Below are positions 15,114-30,100 of a DNA stretch of 38,972 nucleotides, piece after piece. The stretch lies in IMG/VR virus record IMGVR_UViG_3300032083_001335, positions 1 through 38,972 of that record; one strand, given 5' to 3'. The DNA is from a virus. A program made the position numbers and the translations under genes. Every line of letters begins with the position of its first letter. Position 1 is the first letter of the stretch. Below the pieces are notes generated by a model. It was not told the DNA's origin. It saw only the letters and a list, made by a program, of their open reading frames with translations, and did not search any database.

Positions 15114-18100
15114 ATGGCAAAGGATAAAAGAGTATTTACGGGTGGGATGGATAAAGATTCTGATCCTCGTCTTATTAAAAATGGTGATTATCGACACGCA
15201 GAAAACATAAGAAATATAGCATCTTCTGATGGTACTTCTGGTTCTGTAGAGAATATAGAATCTACAATTAAAGTCCCTTACTCTTTTAAGGGCGAAGATG
15301 TTGATCAAATCATTGAAATTGACGAAGGAACAGCTTCTGTATTGCCTCAAAAATCTGTCTTTTATTCTCAGACCATTACTTTTGAGTTTAAAGGTAGAGA
15401 AGAAGATTGGGGCAGTAAAGAGAAAAACTCTTTTAGCATATACTCATATACTCCTGAAAAGGAATTAGAGCAGATAGGTCATCAGTGGTCTTCTAACGGT
15501 AGGCTTTCTTGGTCTCAAAATTCTTTTAAACCAACCCCTGAGCACCTTTGGGAGATGTTTAACGAAGAGACTGGTAAGATAAGTAAAAACATACCAATTT
15601 TAGATATAAATACTGGGGAGTGGGAAACAGCTCATTCTAAAGTTGACTTTTTAAGTTCTAGTTTTTTACGTGGGGGCAACAAGGTAACGGTAGAGATAAT
15701 AGCTGATAAAAGAGGTGTTTCTTTTTTATTAGACTTTATAAGCCCTGGTTCTGATAGGTACTGGAGTCAAACTATAGAAGAGTTTCCCCCTTATGGTAAG
15801 ATGAATTTAAAGGGTGGTCCTAACTCTGTAGTTTACGAAACGTTAGTTTTATCATCTCAGTCTAGTTTTAATTCAGAAGACACTAACAACCAAACGTTAG
15901 ACGAGTTTATTGACGCTGAGGGAAATTCTTTCGAGAACAACACTCCAACACCTTTAGAGGGTGATACAATTACTGAGTATACATTTTCTTTTGAGGGTCA
16001 GGAGCCTACAACGGCTCAGGACGCGAGTGAAGTTCAAATATTCTCCTACGTTGAAAACGCTCTAGGAGGGTTTGAGGTTACGCCAGTATTATCTTTTGGT
16101 GGTGGTTTATATAACTCTGGTCAAACCTACGAGTTTAACGCTAACCAAGTTAGTTTGTCAAACTCTTTGCACGACACATTTGAAGGGTTTTATGGGAACG
16201 TACTCCACCAAGGTGAGACCGCTATTAACGGTGCTTTAGATAGAAGCAAAGGGCAAGTTTCTTTAAGCTTCCTTAAAGGTGAGGCTTTAAATGGTAATAA
16301 TTTTTCTACTATACAGGACTCTGCTAACGCTTCAGTAAACGACTTTAACTTCCTTAAAGGTTTTTTTAACTTAGAATCTTTAGAGGAGTATTCTGAACAA
16401 GCTAATATAGAGATTTCTAATGGTAATGTTACCTTAACAGAATCTAGTCTTGCTAACGGAGACTCTTGGAAGTTTCCCGTAGAGTTAAAGAAGAATCAAG
16501 CTTACTTAGTTCAGGCTGATATTTCTGAGTTTAACGTTGCTTCTGCTGTTTTAGACGTTACAATACCTTCAGCTCAAGGAGGGCCAGATAGCATAGCTCC
16601 AAGCTCTTCTAACAGCGACTTATCTATTAGCGGTGTAAATAATACTTTTGAGTGGATTGTTCCAGCATCAGAGGTGTATCACGACGCTAACTTTATAGAG
16701 GTTAAATTTACTAGTGGAAGCATTGCTGAGGACGAGACTGTAGTTATAAAAAACCTTAGAGTATCTAAACTAAAAAAGTCTTCTTTTAAGTTTGACATAT
16801 CTTTAAGAAGTTTGACTGATTTTAACTTATGTTTTGGTAGTTCTCAAGAGCAAGTATTAGAGTCTCTAGAGGAAGGGATAGCCTTATCAAATCAACAATC
16901 TTTTGTTGAAGGGTTTATTATATCTAAGCTATCTTTGGAGAGGAAGCAGGGAAAAGACTTTAGTTACGTTTCTGATCAACTTATTGAAGCTCAGGAAAAG
17001 ATTGTAGAGCTTAACGGTGTTATATCTTCTTTAAATATAGATTTAAAAAACTTAAAAACAAGTTACAACGATACCTTAAAAGATATAAATGGAGTGTTAC
17101 CACTAGATGGTAACGTTGCTTTTACTCTATTCAGTGAGCTTGAAAACAAGTCTGCTACTTTAGCAAGTACAATTATTGACGTTAACACTAAGGTTGATGA
17201 TCTTGTATCTAAGGTTACGGCATTTCAAACTCAAGAAGAAATAACTCAAATAGCAGGCTTAAACGAATCAATAGAAAATCTTGAAGCAGAAATTGCTGCT
17301 TTAGAACAAAGTTCAAGTACTGCTGCAGCTCAGGCTTTAATAGATATTGAAGCTGCTAGAGATGCAGGTGAGGCTTCAGTAACTCCAGAAGACGGTGTTT
17401 CTCAAGCAGACGTAGACGCAGTACAAGCTTTGTTAGATACTGCTAAGAACAGTCTTGCAGCAGCGTTATTAGATGTTGAAGGCTACAATGATGGTGTTAC
17501 TCAGGTACACGTAGATGCAGTACAAGCATTGTTAGATCAAGCTGGTGTTGATCTAGGCATTTTAGAAGTAAAAGTATCAACCTTAACTACATCTCAATCT
17601 ACTTTAACATCTCAATTAACTGATGAGGAAGCAGAAGTAATACGAATACAAGCTTTGTTAGATGCTGCTCTTGCGAACCAAGAAGATGGTATTACACAAA
17701 CAGATGTTAATAATGCAGTCGCTCCAATAAAGGCTTTGTTAACTCAAGCTCAAACTGAAATAAACGCTGTAAATCCAAATGATGGTCTTGCTGACACTGT
17801 TGTAGATAGCTTTCAAGATTTAATAACTACAGCTTTAGCAACTTTAACAACGAAAAAGGAAGAGCTAACTGGCGTGTTTGACAGCACCCAAACATCTAGT
17901 GACATAGCTGATATAAACACTAGCATTGCTGCACTTCAAGCAGAAATAGTTAGGCTTCAAGGTGTTGAAACAAATCAAATTACTCAAGGTGATGTTGACA
18001 CTGCTGTCACTAATTTAAAAGACATTCTTGTAAACGCGTCTACGGTAACTTTATCAGAAAGTAGTCTTACATCTACTGACGCAGCAACTCAGGCTTTACT

Positions 18101-21100
18101 AGACGCTATATCTAAAGAGGTAACTGACGCTAGTACTATAATTGCAGATGCTGTTACAAAGATTGATCAGCAAAAGCAAAATGCTGTAACTGCTGCTGTA
18201 TCTGGTTTGTATACTCTTACTCAGTTAAACGAAGAATACATTAAGGCTTATATAAAAGGTACTACATTAGTGGTACCTGAAGGAGGTGCTTCTCAAGCTG
18301 ATACTGACGGTGAAATAGCTGCTGCAATTGCTACTGCTGAACAACTTATTGCGTCAGGAAAACTCACCTCTTTCACAGAAGGTGTTAACTCAGTAATTCA
18401 AGAAGATGGTATTAATAATTTCCACATTGATAACGCTAAAACTAGTGGTTATGCAGACGGTGCTGCTTCTGTAGACATTACTAAGGATAATGCTGCTGCT
18501 TACGCAGACGGTGTAGATGTTGTAAAAAACAATCCTAGTGCTTATAGTCTTTACACACAAGCACAGTATGAAGCTAATTTTACCGATGGTGTTAATTCAG
18601 TAGATCTTACTATTTTAGGCAACCCACAAATAGCAACAATAGCAGGTGAAAAATATGCTGCTGGTGTAACAGCAACGCAAGAGTTATTTAACAATAATTT
18701 ATCCATCCAATTAACTCCAGAGCAGGCCGAAAATGCAGGTCTTGTTTGGGCTCAAGGTATTAGAGATGGATATTTTGGTGAAGGTGTTAACTCTGTAGAC
18801 ATCACTTCGGATAATACTGCTGCATATGCAGACGGTGAAGCTGCAGGTAAAATTTTAGGTGCTGCTTCGGTAGATCTTACCGTTAATAACCCAGCGATTA
18901 AACTTATATCAGATTCTGCATTTACTGCAGGAGCTAACTCAGTAACGCCAGAGGACGGTATTAAACAAGCTGATGTAGATGCAGTTCAGGCAAAGTTAGA
19001 TTCTTTAAACTCTTTAATAAGTGCACTGCCTGATTCTTATACAGATTCAGCTAGTATTACTAATAGTATAACTGCTATTGAAACATCTGTAGAAAACGTT
19101 GTAGCTGTTAAAAAATCTTTTACAGACTCTTTACTGGCTGCCTTTAACGCAGGTGAGGCCTCAGTAGATATTACTACGGACAACCAGAGTGCTATTGATG
19201 GTGCTGTTGCTAAAATAGATACTGCTTTAACTAACGCTAAAACTGATCTTAAAATTCTTGAAAGTGACCTTACCGTTATTACTGAAGGCACTAAAAACGC
19301 ACTACAATCTTTATTAGACGTAGCTAATCAACAGATAACTAATGCTGAAAATGCTACGACCTTAGTTCAAGCAGACTTAGATGCAATAGAGGCTAGCCTT
19401 TCTGCTGCTAATCTTTTGTTAGACGCTACAGTAGTAAAAACAGATTCTGAAACTGGAGAGATTATAAATAATACACAAGCTTCTCTAGATGCTGTTATAG
19501 CAGAACTAGCAGATCTTAAAAATCAGTTGTTTGGGTTTGACGCTGAAAAATACGCTAACGTTCAAGCACAGGTTGATGCTGCAGTAGCTGCTGCTACTGA
19601 TACTATGTCTTCTGCTGTGGCTGCTGCTATAGCTGCTGCTGTTTCAATTCAGCAACCAAGTACTGGGATAACTACATCTAACATTAACACAGCTATTGAT
19701 GCTGCTATAGCTACTATAGTTCCAGATGATGGTATTACTCAAGCTGAAGTAGATGCTGCACGCGCAGCAGGAGCTGCATCTATAACACCTGAAGATGGTA
19801 TTTCTCAAACAGACGTAGATGATGCTGTAACTGCTGCTATACTTGCTTTTGCTGGTCCTAACGCAACATTTACTCAAGCAAATATAGATGATGCTGTTAG
19901 AAACGCAACAATCCTTATCACCCCTGAAGATGGTGTTACGCAAGATAATGTTGATGCGGTTCAAGCTTCTTTAGAAACAGCTATATCAACTTTAAGAGCT
20001 GCGTTAGGTCTTTCTGCTGACGCACCAGCAGATACTGCTGCAGATATTTCAGCACTAGAAACTAAAATAGGTCAGTTAAATGCTGCTCAATCTGCTTTAA
20101 ATGCTTTAGACACAAGTGCGTCTACCACTGGAGGGGAGACTATAGGGGATGCTGCAGCTTTAATAGCTGACTACAATACCCTTAAACTTTCTGAGAACGC
20201 TCTTCAATCTCAAATAGATGATATAACTGCTCTTTTAGCGTCTACTACAGGAACGTTTGCCGCAGGAGAAGGGGTGAGCTCTCTCGTTGATGACACTATA
20301 CAAGAAACAATAGAGACTTTAAAAACTGCAAATAGTACGTTGACTACTTTAATGACAACTACTAAATCTAGCATAGAAACTGTATCTGGTACTGTAACGA
20401 CACTATATAACAACGCTCAATTAGTGACTGATGCTGAAAAATATATTTCGTCGCTGATAATGAGCACAACCCTTTCTGATACTACTGGGATTGGTTTTGA
20501 TAGCACCACTAACTTATATAATGACCCTGGTGTAGACTCACCATCTTTTGGCTTAGAGGCTGGAGGGTTGATTGGGGAAATCCCACAAGGGTTTCTTGAC
20601 CCTATAGACCCTTCCACTTCTACAGATTTATTCTACTTACTAAAACGTTTAACAGATACTTACAATCTTTTATACAACAACTACTCTACCCTATACACTG
20701 ACTACACTACTTTATCAAACGACCCAGACACCCAAGTCACACAAGCAGATGTAGACGCAGTACAAGCTTTGTTAGATGCATCAACCGACGCAGAAAGTTT
20801 AGCTAACGAGTCTTTACAATTACTTTACGGTAACGAGCCTGAAAACTACATAGGTAACGGTAGCTTTGATAATGGTACTACCGCTGGTTGGTTTAATCTG
20901 TACGACGAAGATAACGCTAATAAATTTTGGATTATTGAAGACGAAAAACTAGTAAGGTCTCCTCATTCCGATTCAGAATCTTCAGGTGGTGCACGTTACA
21001 TAGGAAGTGATGCAAGTAAAGACAAAAGAATACAACCTGGTAAGTATATTGTTTCTGTAAGTTTAAAATCTTTAGGTGAAGGAGCAGAGCATGATAGCGA

Positions 21101-24100
21101 CTCTTTAAGTGTAAGTATCTCAGATACACATGGAAACCTTTTGGAAATCCTTGATGTTAACGGGTTAGGGTTTAGCACTACAGTTCTTAACATTGAAAGC
21201 GTTGAAGATGATGTTTTCTTTGATTTGTCGTTTTATTTTAATGGGAACCCTGATTTAGACTTTAACTTAGGTGTTGACGACATACAAATACTTAAAATAC
21301 CTGAGCAAGATTACGATCAAGATACTTTAAACGCCCTTATTACTAAGCTAATTATTCAGCAATCTATTATTGATTATGATAACCTTATTGCTACAACGGG
21401 GGAGGAGTACGCTTCAAGTTTAGTTACCACTAATGCTGCTTCTTATGCAGACGGTGCTGCTTCAGTAACGCCAGAAGATGGTGTTAGTCAAGCTGATGTA
21501 GATGCTGCCGTAGACGCTGCAAATCTTGAATTTGCAGCAAGTTTAATATCTAGCCTCCAAAGGATAGCTTTAGGCTTTGAGGATGTTGCTAACGTTAGAA
21601 CTTTGGTCTTAGATGGTTTGGTAGCTACAGATTTAAATAATTGGGGACATATCCAAAGTTTAAACCTTGAGGAGCTTAAAGATTATATCTTCAACAAGAT
21701 AGATGAGAGTGTAGATTTAGGGTCGTATAGTGAAGAACAGCTTCTTGATATGCCTGAAATAGAAAATTTAGTTTTAAACTCCAATACCCTTCTTTCTAGT
21801 CAAATAAGTGAGCTAAAAACTGAGAACGCCCTTATTACTACTAATTTTGAGTCGGACTTTTCAAAGTTTGCTTCTTTGTTCTCACAGGCTTTAACATCTA
21901 TTGAAACTGAAAATAACGACGCTATAACTGAATACGTGGATACCTTAAGCTTTGCTGCTGACTACGCAGGATCTACAGGTGTTTTAACTGACAAATCATT
22001 TTCTAATGTTGCTAGGACAATAAATGGGACAAGGCTATCAGGGTCTAGCTCTATTGTTATAAGTGATTATTTTGCAGGAGAGTGGGTTCCAGGAAATTCT
22101 GTATTTACAGAAAACGGAAGTTTAGTAGGTGTAATAAGTTCAGTAACGGATGCTAGTAGTACGATTAATTTAGTATCTGGTACTACGTTTAATCTTACCA
22201 ATGGATCAGAAGTTTTTAGCTCTAAGCTAAACCAGTTGCTTACAGATGGGGTTGCCATTGACAGTATTGCAGAAAAAGGAGACCTTCTTTTTATTAAGAT
22301 TGGTGGAACAATTACGGAAATAGGAGAAGTTAGTAAAATTGAAAATGGCCCTGACGTAGGTAGTGATGCCGATCAAAGGCTTATAACCTTCAAAGAAAAT
22401 ATTTCAGTTAACATACCTATAAATACTGAGATTTTATTCAACAAACTACTTAACGACCTTAGAGATGAGTTTAATGTAAAGTCTACTTCTATAGAAGAGT
22501 TCTTGTCGGATATTTTAGGTCAAGTGTCTAATCTATCTAACGTAGACGAGGGCATGGGGTCTTTACTTGAAGCTTATAGGTTTACCTTGTTCGGAACTCC
22601 ACTAAAAAATATAGAGTCTTTAAATAACCTTGGGGAGTTAAAGCTTTTAATGAGGAATCCTGACGTTGCAGGCTACGAAGACTGGAATGCTGATAATTAC
22701 GTTGTTAAAATTGTAGACGGAAATAATAACGACTATACTGACACCAATGTGGTTAGTACTATCTTAGGTAACCATGATGAGTTTGCTAACGGAGAAAGCA
22801 CAGCATCAGGTGGAGGGAATTTAACAGAAGAACAGAACATTGCTTCAGGCTCTCATTTTCACTATAAAATTATCCCTTCAGATAGTGACTCTCTTGCTAC
22901 TATATTAAAGTTAAGATTTTCATTTGGTTCTGGAGATATAATATCAATTACTGAAGACGATGAAGGTGATGGTATGTCTATTAGTAACCTAGATATTGTT
23001 GATATAGATGGAGATGATATTACGAATGGATACTCTTTTGTTTTAAGCATCGTTAAAGGAGCTAGTGCTAATAAGTGGGAGTTTACTTTGTCTAACGACG
23101 AAGACAAGTCAAACGTTTTAAACAGCCAAACAGTTCAGTGGGAAATAATAGAAGAAGAGTTTGATCAAACACAGCAAGAAGTTCCAGGAAGCAAATTTGT
23201 AAGTGATGTCAACTCTAACCTATCAACAATAACTAATGTAAACGATTCTGCATGGATTATAAACGAACACACTTCAGGTCAAAGTTGGGCGTGGAATAAT
23301 AACGGTTATTACGAGGGTGTTAACGGTGGTGTTGTTTCTCCAGAAGATGGAGGAGGGTTTAATCAATCAAACTCTTTATCTTTACCTGTCCCAGAACTTA
23401 AGCCTAACACAACTTACGAGATTTCTTTTATCAAAGGGACTGAGTTTGAAGGTATTACTGAAAACGTTATTTTTGACGACTGGGCAGTTCCAAATATAAT
23501 AGACCTCCAAGATATAAATACTTGGGAAGACAACGTTTCTAATTATCCTACAGACTACACTCCTTTAAGTCGAGGTGGAGAAAATGGAACTTACTGGTCT
23601 ACAGAAGAGGCTGACGGATCAGACGCTGCAACTAAAGTTAAGGTAGGAATTTTTAATAGTGACGGTACTATAACAGTTAACACTACAGCTCTTAAGACTG
23701 ATTTTTATAGATTAAGACCTGTAACTATAATACAAAACGCACCAGCATCCGCTACTGTAAGCTCAAGTTACGCAGGGGGTATAGTAATAAAAAGAAGTGG
23801 AAATACCGTTAAGGTTGTCGCTTTAAGTGACGCACAACATAACTTTGCCGATACGGTAATTTTAGACGCGACAGATACATCTATTGTAAATGGCTCTAAC
23901 ACTCCTGTACCTACTACTTTGAGTAGTAGCAGTAATTCAGAAAGTTTTTCTATAAACTCTTATGGCAACACCCTTTACACTGGAGGTCCTACCAACAAGT
24001 TTCAAGTAAAGTTTCATCTTGACCTTGATAGCTCAGGAAAATTAGATATTAATAGTATTCCTTACGAATCCCCATTAGCTTTTAACCCTTCAGCTCAAAC

Positions 24101-27100
24101 TCAAGAGTTAGAGATTAGCTTTAAATTTGCTTACGAGTATACGGAAGGTGGCACAACAAAAAGATATAGCGGACATTTTTACCTTTTAGTAGACGCTACA
24201 GGTATATCATCTATACCAGAGTTAAAAAACCTTATTATAAATAGATGGAATGCTTCATCAAACTTAGACGACATTAATTATGGGGGTCAATCTGACCTTA
24301 TTAAATCAGGATCACAGGTTCGTTATTACTTTGGTGAGGGACCTGATGGAGTAAGTCCTGACAACCAAAACAACCAAGATTATGCAACTTTCTCCACAGA
24401 TAACTTAATTATATCAAGCTCAACGGGTGGGTTGGATTTTGTTTTTGTAGGTAACGAAACTAACAGCTTTCCTCCTGGTAGTCCAACATCCCCTGAAAAA
24501 CTTATTCTTAATAGCTCAAAATGGTTTTCTGGCTCTGTAGGTACTACCTATGGCCTTCCTTCTTATGAAGAAGCGGACAGGTATATTTTAACGTCTCCTG
24601 AAGGGCCAACAAGAGTTCAGTTTGCTCTTTCTGGATGGTATTTTCCTGAATTGACATTCAAAATTACAGACATAGTATATGAAAGAGATCAATTTAAAGG
24701 CGGAGGCTTTTTTTATTCTGAGTTTTCAGCCTTAGAGGATCAAGTATCAAAAGAAAATCTTTTAGACATTCCACAATTTAAAAAACACCCTGCGTTATCT
24801 ATTTGCCAAAGCTACACTTCTACTGTTTCTGTTGGAGTTGATGGGTTTTGTGATTTACAAATAAGTTTAGATAACGGAGCAAAACTTGGAACTGGGATTC
24901 AACCCAACAACAATTTTGTACCAGATGGTTTTAAAAATAATTTTTTTAAAAAATCTTTGCTTTCGACTACTGCTCGCCAACTTTTTTTCAGTTCAGGTAT
25001 ATCGGCTGAACCTATTTATAATTATACGCAGAGTGGGGTTGACTATTTTGTTAAAGACGTTACAACCACTGATGGTGTTTTTTTAAGACTTGTAACTAGT
25101 GCTTTCTACGACCCAGAGGAAGAGGGTGCTGGACACATTGTAGTTAAACCCAAAATGGATGGTTTTAGGGGGAAGTTTTATGGTGTTCAAATTCAAGAGT
25201 TTACAACAAGAGCAGTAAACGTAGAGCCTTCTAGAAGAATATTATCACTTCTTGGGGAAAAAATTCAGGAGGCAGAAACTCACAACGTTATAAACCAGAG
25301 TCCTGTTTACGGAACAGCTTTAATTAACGCTTACAACGGCAACAAGACCCTAATGAAGAATAACACCACAGGTAATGTTGACGTAACTCCTTTAATAGAA
25401 GGTGGGTATGTTTGTGTTGGTACTTATGAAGATAAGCCTAAGAATAGAATATACTACTTCGTCTCTGAGGAAAATAAAGACAAGAAGAGAGATAGTATCC
25501 TAGAGTACGACTTGATGGCAGATAAGATTACTACTGTCTATCAAGATGACGTAGGGTGTAGCTCTGACAACTCTAACGCTATACTTACCTTTAGTGAGAG
25601 TAACCTAATTACTGGGATAAACAAAGTTGATGACATTCTATACTTTACAGATGACCTTAACAGACCTAGAAAGATTAACGTGGAGTTGGCTAAAGCTAAC
25701 GAGGAGAATATATCAAACCCTCCGTACACGTTCCAAGATACTTTCTTTAGAACGTTTAAGAGTACTGTTTTTGTTGGTGGAGATAACGAACACCCTTTTG
25801 TAGCTGGAGACTACATATACACTCAGTATGATTCTACTAGCTACTTGAACAAGTGCTTTAACGGGTACGCTAAGGTGCTAGGTATAGTCCCTAAATTAAA
25901 CGAAGGTGTTACCATCGCTATTAATAAAGGAGAGACTACAGTAACCTTATCTAGTGCTGACCATGGGTTAATAGGAGCTAACAAGGGAGACTTTTTAGCT
26001 ATTACTGACGGAACACTCCCTCACTACTATAAGATAGCTTCTGTTAGCGGTGCTACCGTAACATTAGAGAGTCCTTACAACGAGCCTAGTAAGACTGCTG
26101 CTAAATCACTTAAAGTAGATGGTGTTAGCGTGTCTGGTATTATTACAGATTGTCCTTTTGGAAAGTCTGTAGCTACAGCTCAAGGAAAGATATTTTATGC
26201 TAACCCTAAAGGAGCTTACTCTCCTCTTATTACTTTTGGTAACTACGAGGAAAAGATGAAGTACTTTGATGTTGTAAAACATCAGCCTACTCATAAGCCT
26301 TCTATAGAGATGGTTAAAGAATCTGGTGTTGCTACAAATAACATTATAGATAACGTGTTTCAGTTTAAGTACAGGTACAACCATACTGACGAAGAGAACA
26401 CAACTTACAGCCCTATATCTGACGTAGCTATAGATGGTTCTTATGCTACCAACGCACCTATAAACGCTTTAGACTTTAACCTTGTAAAAAACAGGATAGA
26501 CGTTTCTTATGATAACGCTATTTCTGACGTAGAGTTTATAGAGGTTGTAGGTAGGAAGGGTAACGATGGTAAATTCTTCTTGATAGAATCTATTCCTAAC
26601 AACTTTATAAACTACCTTAAAGAGCTTAAGAATGATCTTATTTTAGATTCTGAAGATGATTACGTCATTGACAGATCTAATATAAAGTTCTATAATAATG
26701 GTGTTTATCCTTTCATTGACGAGTTAGACTCTAACAAGTTGTTTGACGCTGTACCTATTAAGGCTAAAGCTCAGACTATACTATCTAACAACAGGTTAGC
26801 GTATGGTAACATTGTTGAGGGGTATGATAATACAGATCTAGCTGTTAGAACTATCTTTAGCAGTGAAGAAGCTCCTATACTAGAGAGTCAAACCAGTGAC
26901 GTACCTTTTAGCCCTACTATACCTAGTGGGTATAGAGAGAACGCAACTGGGTACGACCACAAAAGTGGTTATGGTAAAGCTACGTTTAATCCTACCATCG
27001 ATCTTAACAACATTGACCTAAGCAGTGATAAATCTCAATTCTTAGAGCTTGACTTTAACTCTAAATTTAAGTTTGAAACTAGTAATGATCTAAGCGGAAT

Positions 27101-30100
27101 ATTTGGAAATCAAAAACACGAACATAGAACCTCTAACTTTTATGGTGCGTGGAGGGTTACAGGTATTAGAACAGCTCAAGAGCTGGCTGACTTTGTTGTT
27201 GGTCAAATAAACATTGGAGATTTTGTTGGAGGTACAGGATCTAAACGATATACGAACAACACTAATAAAGCTACGGTATCTGCTTCTTCAAACTCTAGTG
27301 GTCAAGTAACCATAAGGTTTGCGTGGACTGTACCTAACAGTGCTGGTGGTGGAAATATTAAAGACACAAAACTAGAATTTAAAAGCCAAACTATAGCTGG
27401 TAAGTTTACGTCTGGAGTAGTAGGTGTTGGATCGTTTAAGTCTGGTGCTTTCCATAACTTTGGTATCGCTTATTTTGACGAGACCAATAGGTGTTCTTTT
27501 GTAAATACAGCACCTGTTTATTCTAACGTAAAAATTTCTCAAGAATCTCAGGGTAAAGAAGAAACAACTATTGACCTTAATGGTACTAGAGCCTACAATC
27601 CATTCTATACTGAGCCTGGTGGTCCTGACTTAGGTCAAGGATCTAACGTGTCTATTGAGATATATAACCAGCCTCCAAATTGGGCTAAGTTTTATCAAAT
27701 TTACTACACAGGTAACAACACTGTAGATGAGTTTGTTCAGATGACTGTTACTCGTGCAGAGCATGGTGCTTCTGGCTCTGGAGACGATCAGATGTACCTT
27801 AGTTTAAACTCTTTAAAAGGTCAAAACTATAGTTACAATCAAACAAACAACTCTCAAGTTAAGTACGACTTTGTTCCTGGGGATAGAATTAGATTTATAA
27901 GCTGTTTGAAAAATAGTACTAGACTTAAGTTTAATGAGTATGTAGACTTAGAAATCGCAGGTGAAGACCTTTTCCAGGGTACTGATAACGCTATAGGCGA
28001 TGAGGGTGGTTACTACATTAGAATTAACGATCCTAAAAATGACGCTGTAAAGGTTGTCTCTAATGATGGGGAAACTACGGGTACAGTAGATTTATCTACT
28101 ACAGGTAGTAGAAACTCAGAAGCTGATAGCGGATACAACGGCTTAATTGTAGAGATATACAGGCCTAAGAAGAACTCAGAAGAAGAGTTTATGGTTTACT
28201 ACGAGGTTGGTAAAAAGTACCCTATACGCAACAGAATGCACAATGGAGATTCTTCTCAGGGTGGTTCTTTTTCGATTGACCAAGCTTCAGGTGTATCTGT
28301 ATCTGAAACTCCTGCTATAGTAAGTATAAATACAGGAGACATCTATTTAAAACCTAGGACTATGTTTACTTCTGGCAACGATACTGGTTCTAATGCAGAA
28401 ACATTCTTCCCTGAAGATTATAATCTTAACGATTTCCATAATACTAACCACTACTCTAAAGGTAGAATAAATGTTATTAACACTAACTCTAAAGCTAGAA
28501 GGTTAGAGGCTTCTGTTTATTACTCAGAACCATACTCTAGTACGGGGTCTATTAACGGATTATCCTCATTTAACTTAGCTACGCAGCCTTATTTTGATTA
28601 CAACAAGGCGTTTGGTTCTATTCAGTCTTTGCAGACTAAGGATGACGACTTAATTATATTCCACGAAAACAAGGTTGGTAGAGTACTTGTTGGTAAAGAC
28701 GTTTTAAACACAGCTTCTGGAGACGGATTAGTATCCTTAAGTAGGGATATTATTAAGAATTACGTTACTGTTTATTCTGGAGACTACGGTTGTTGTTTGC
28801 AGCCTGAAAGTATTGTTAAGAATAACGATACGTTCTACTTTATGGATATTAAGAAAGGGGCCGTACTTAGACTGTCTAACGACGGCATCACCCCTATATC
28901 TGACAATGGTATGAAAGATTACTTTAGAGACATTGGTGAGATGTATGTAGAGTATGACCCTGAAACTCAAGATAATCAAGTGTTTAATATAGTTGCTGGA
29001 TTTGATCCTAAGTACAACGAGTACGTGATTACTTTACCTGCGGTCTACGATAAGACTGAAGGTTTGTGGGATTCTGAGGTTAATATCTGGAACGCTAAAT
29101 CAGACCGATACTCTAATGTTAAGCCAGATAAAATATTTTTTGCTAAGACGGTTGCTTTTAATGAGGACATTAATCGTTGGACTTCTTTCTATGGTTTCTA
29201 CCCTGAGTTTTACTCTAGGGTTAACAATCAGTTTGTTGGATTCCAGGCTGGTTACTTATTTAAACACAATATGACTGATAGGTATCACCAAAAGTTGTAC
29301 CTAAACAGCCCTGTTCTGTCTAAGTCAAACCCTAATTATAACGTTTGTTACGATAAGGTTTTAGATTCTAGCTTAGAGTTTCCTTTTAATGCTGAACCTG
29401 ATACTGTCAAAAACTACAACGCAATATCTTTAAATAGTGATACTAAACTCTTTACTGAGATGAAAACTAACATCGGACAAACTGGTGCTGGGGAAGATAA
29501 CTATGGTGGCTATGACAACGTTATATCTTCAGGTATTGGATTTAGAAAGGTAAAGGGTGAGATACAATCTGTTAACGGTAAGTACTTAGTAGGTAACACA
29601 AACTCCTCTATAGGTGAGGTTTGTAAATTCTTTGAAGATTTACACAAGGGAGATGTTATTAGAATTATAGGAAAGAAAAGCTCAGGAGACTTAAGAAGCT
29701 TTCCTAGCTACGCTATTGTAAGGTCAATATCTTCTAATAGCTTGTTAATTTTAAATAAAGAACTTGACTTAGCTGTAGTATCTCACGTAGAGGTTATAGA
29801 CTACAAGACAAAAGAAGGTATACAGTACTCTCAAATTCCTTTCGTGTCTAGTATGGACTTCGAGTCAGAAACTCTAGGCTTTAATGGCGATGGTTCTGAG
29901 TTGAGTCTTGCAGGTTCTGTAAGTGGTTTTGAGTATTCTGACGATCCTGGGGTTTTTGTTTCTATAATTGTTAGTAATAAACTCGTTTACCCTGGGGATG
30001 ATATTCCTGCTAGCAGGATGATAACTGGTGCTAAGTACGCTTTAATTAAAGTTGGAGAAAATGACAAGTTTAATATTAACAACGTATCTATGGGTATTGA

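Noticed and set aside
14380-15120. Programmed frameshift linking the connector and giant tail genes
   Set aside because: The connector gene stops at 15107 and the tail gene has its own ATG 15114; no slippery heptamer was seen at the junction.
19644-19964. Antisense frame with regular Cys/Ser/Tyr spacing in the repeat region
   Set aside because: The regularity is the reverse complement of the TPEDG/DVDA coding repeats in the giant tail gene, so it is a shadow of the protein repeat.
17380-21530. Possible CRISPR array from the spaced repeats
   Set aside because: Repeat units are unequal in spacing, in frame with the tail protein and diverge at synonymous positions; there is no constant direct repeat with unique spacers.
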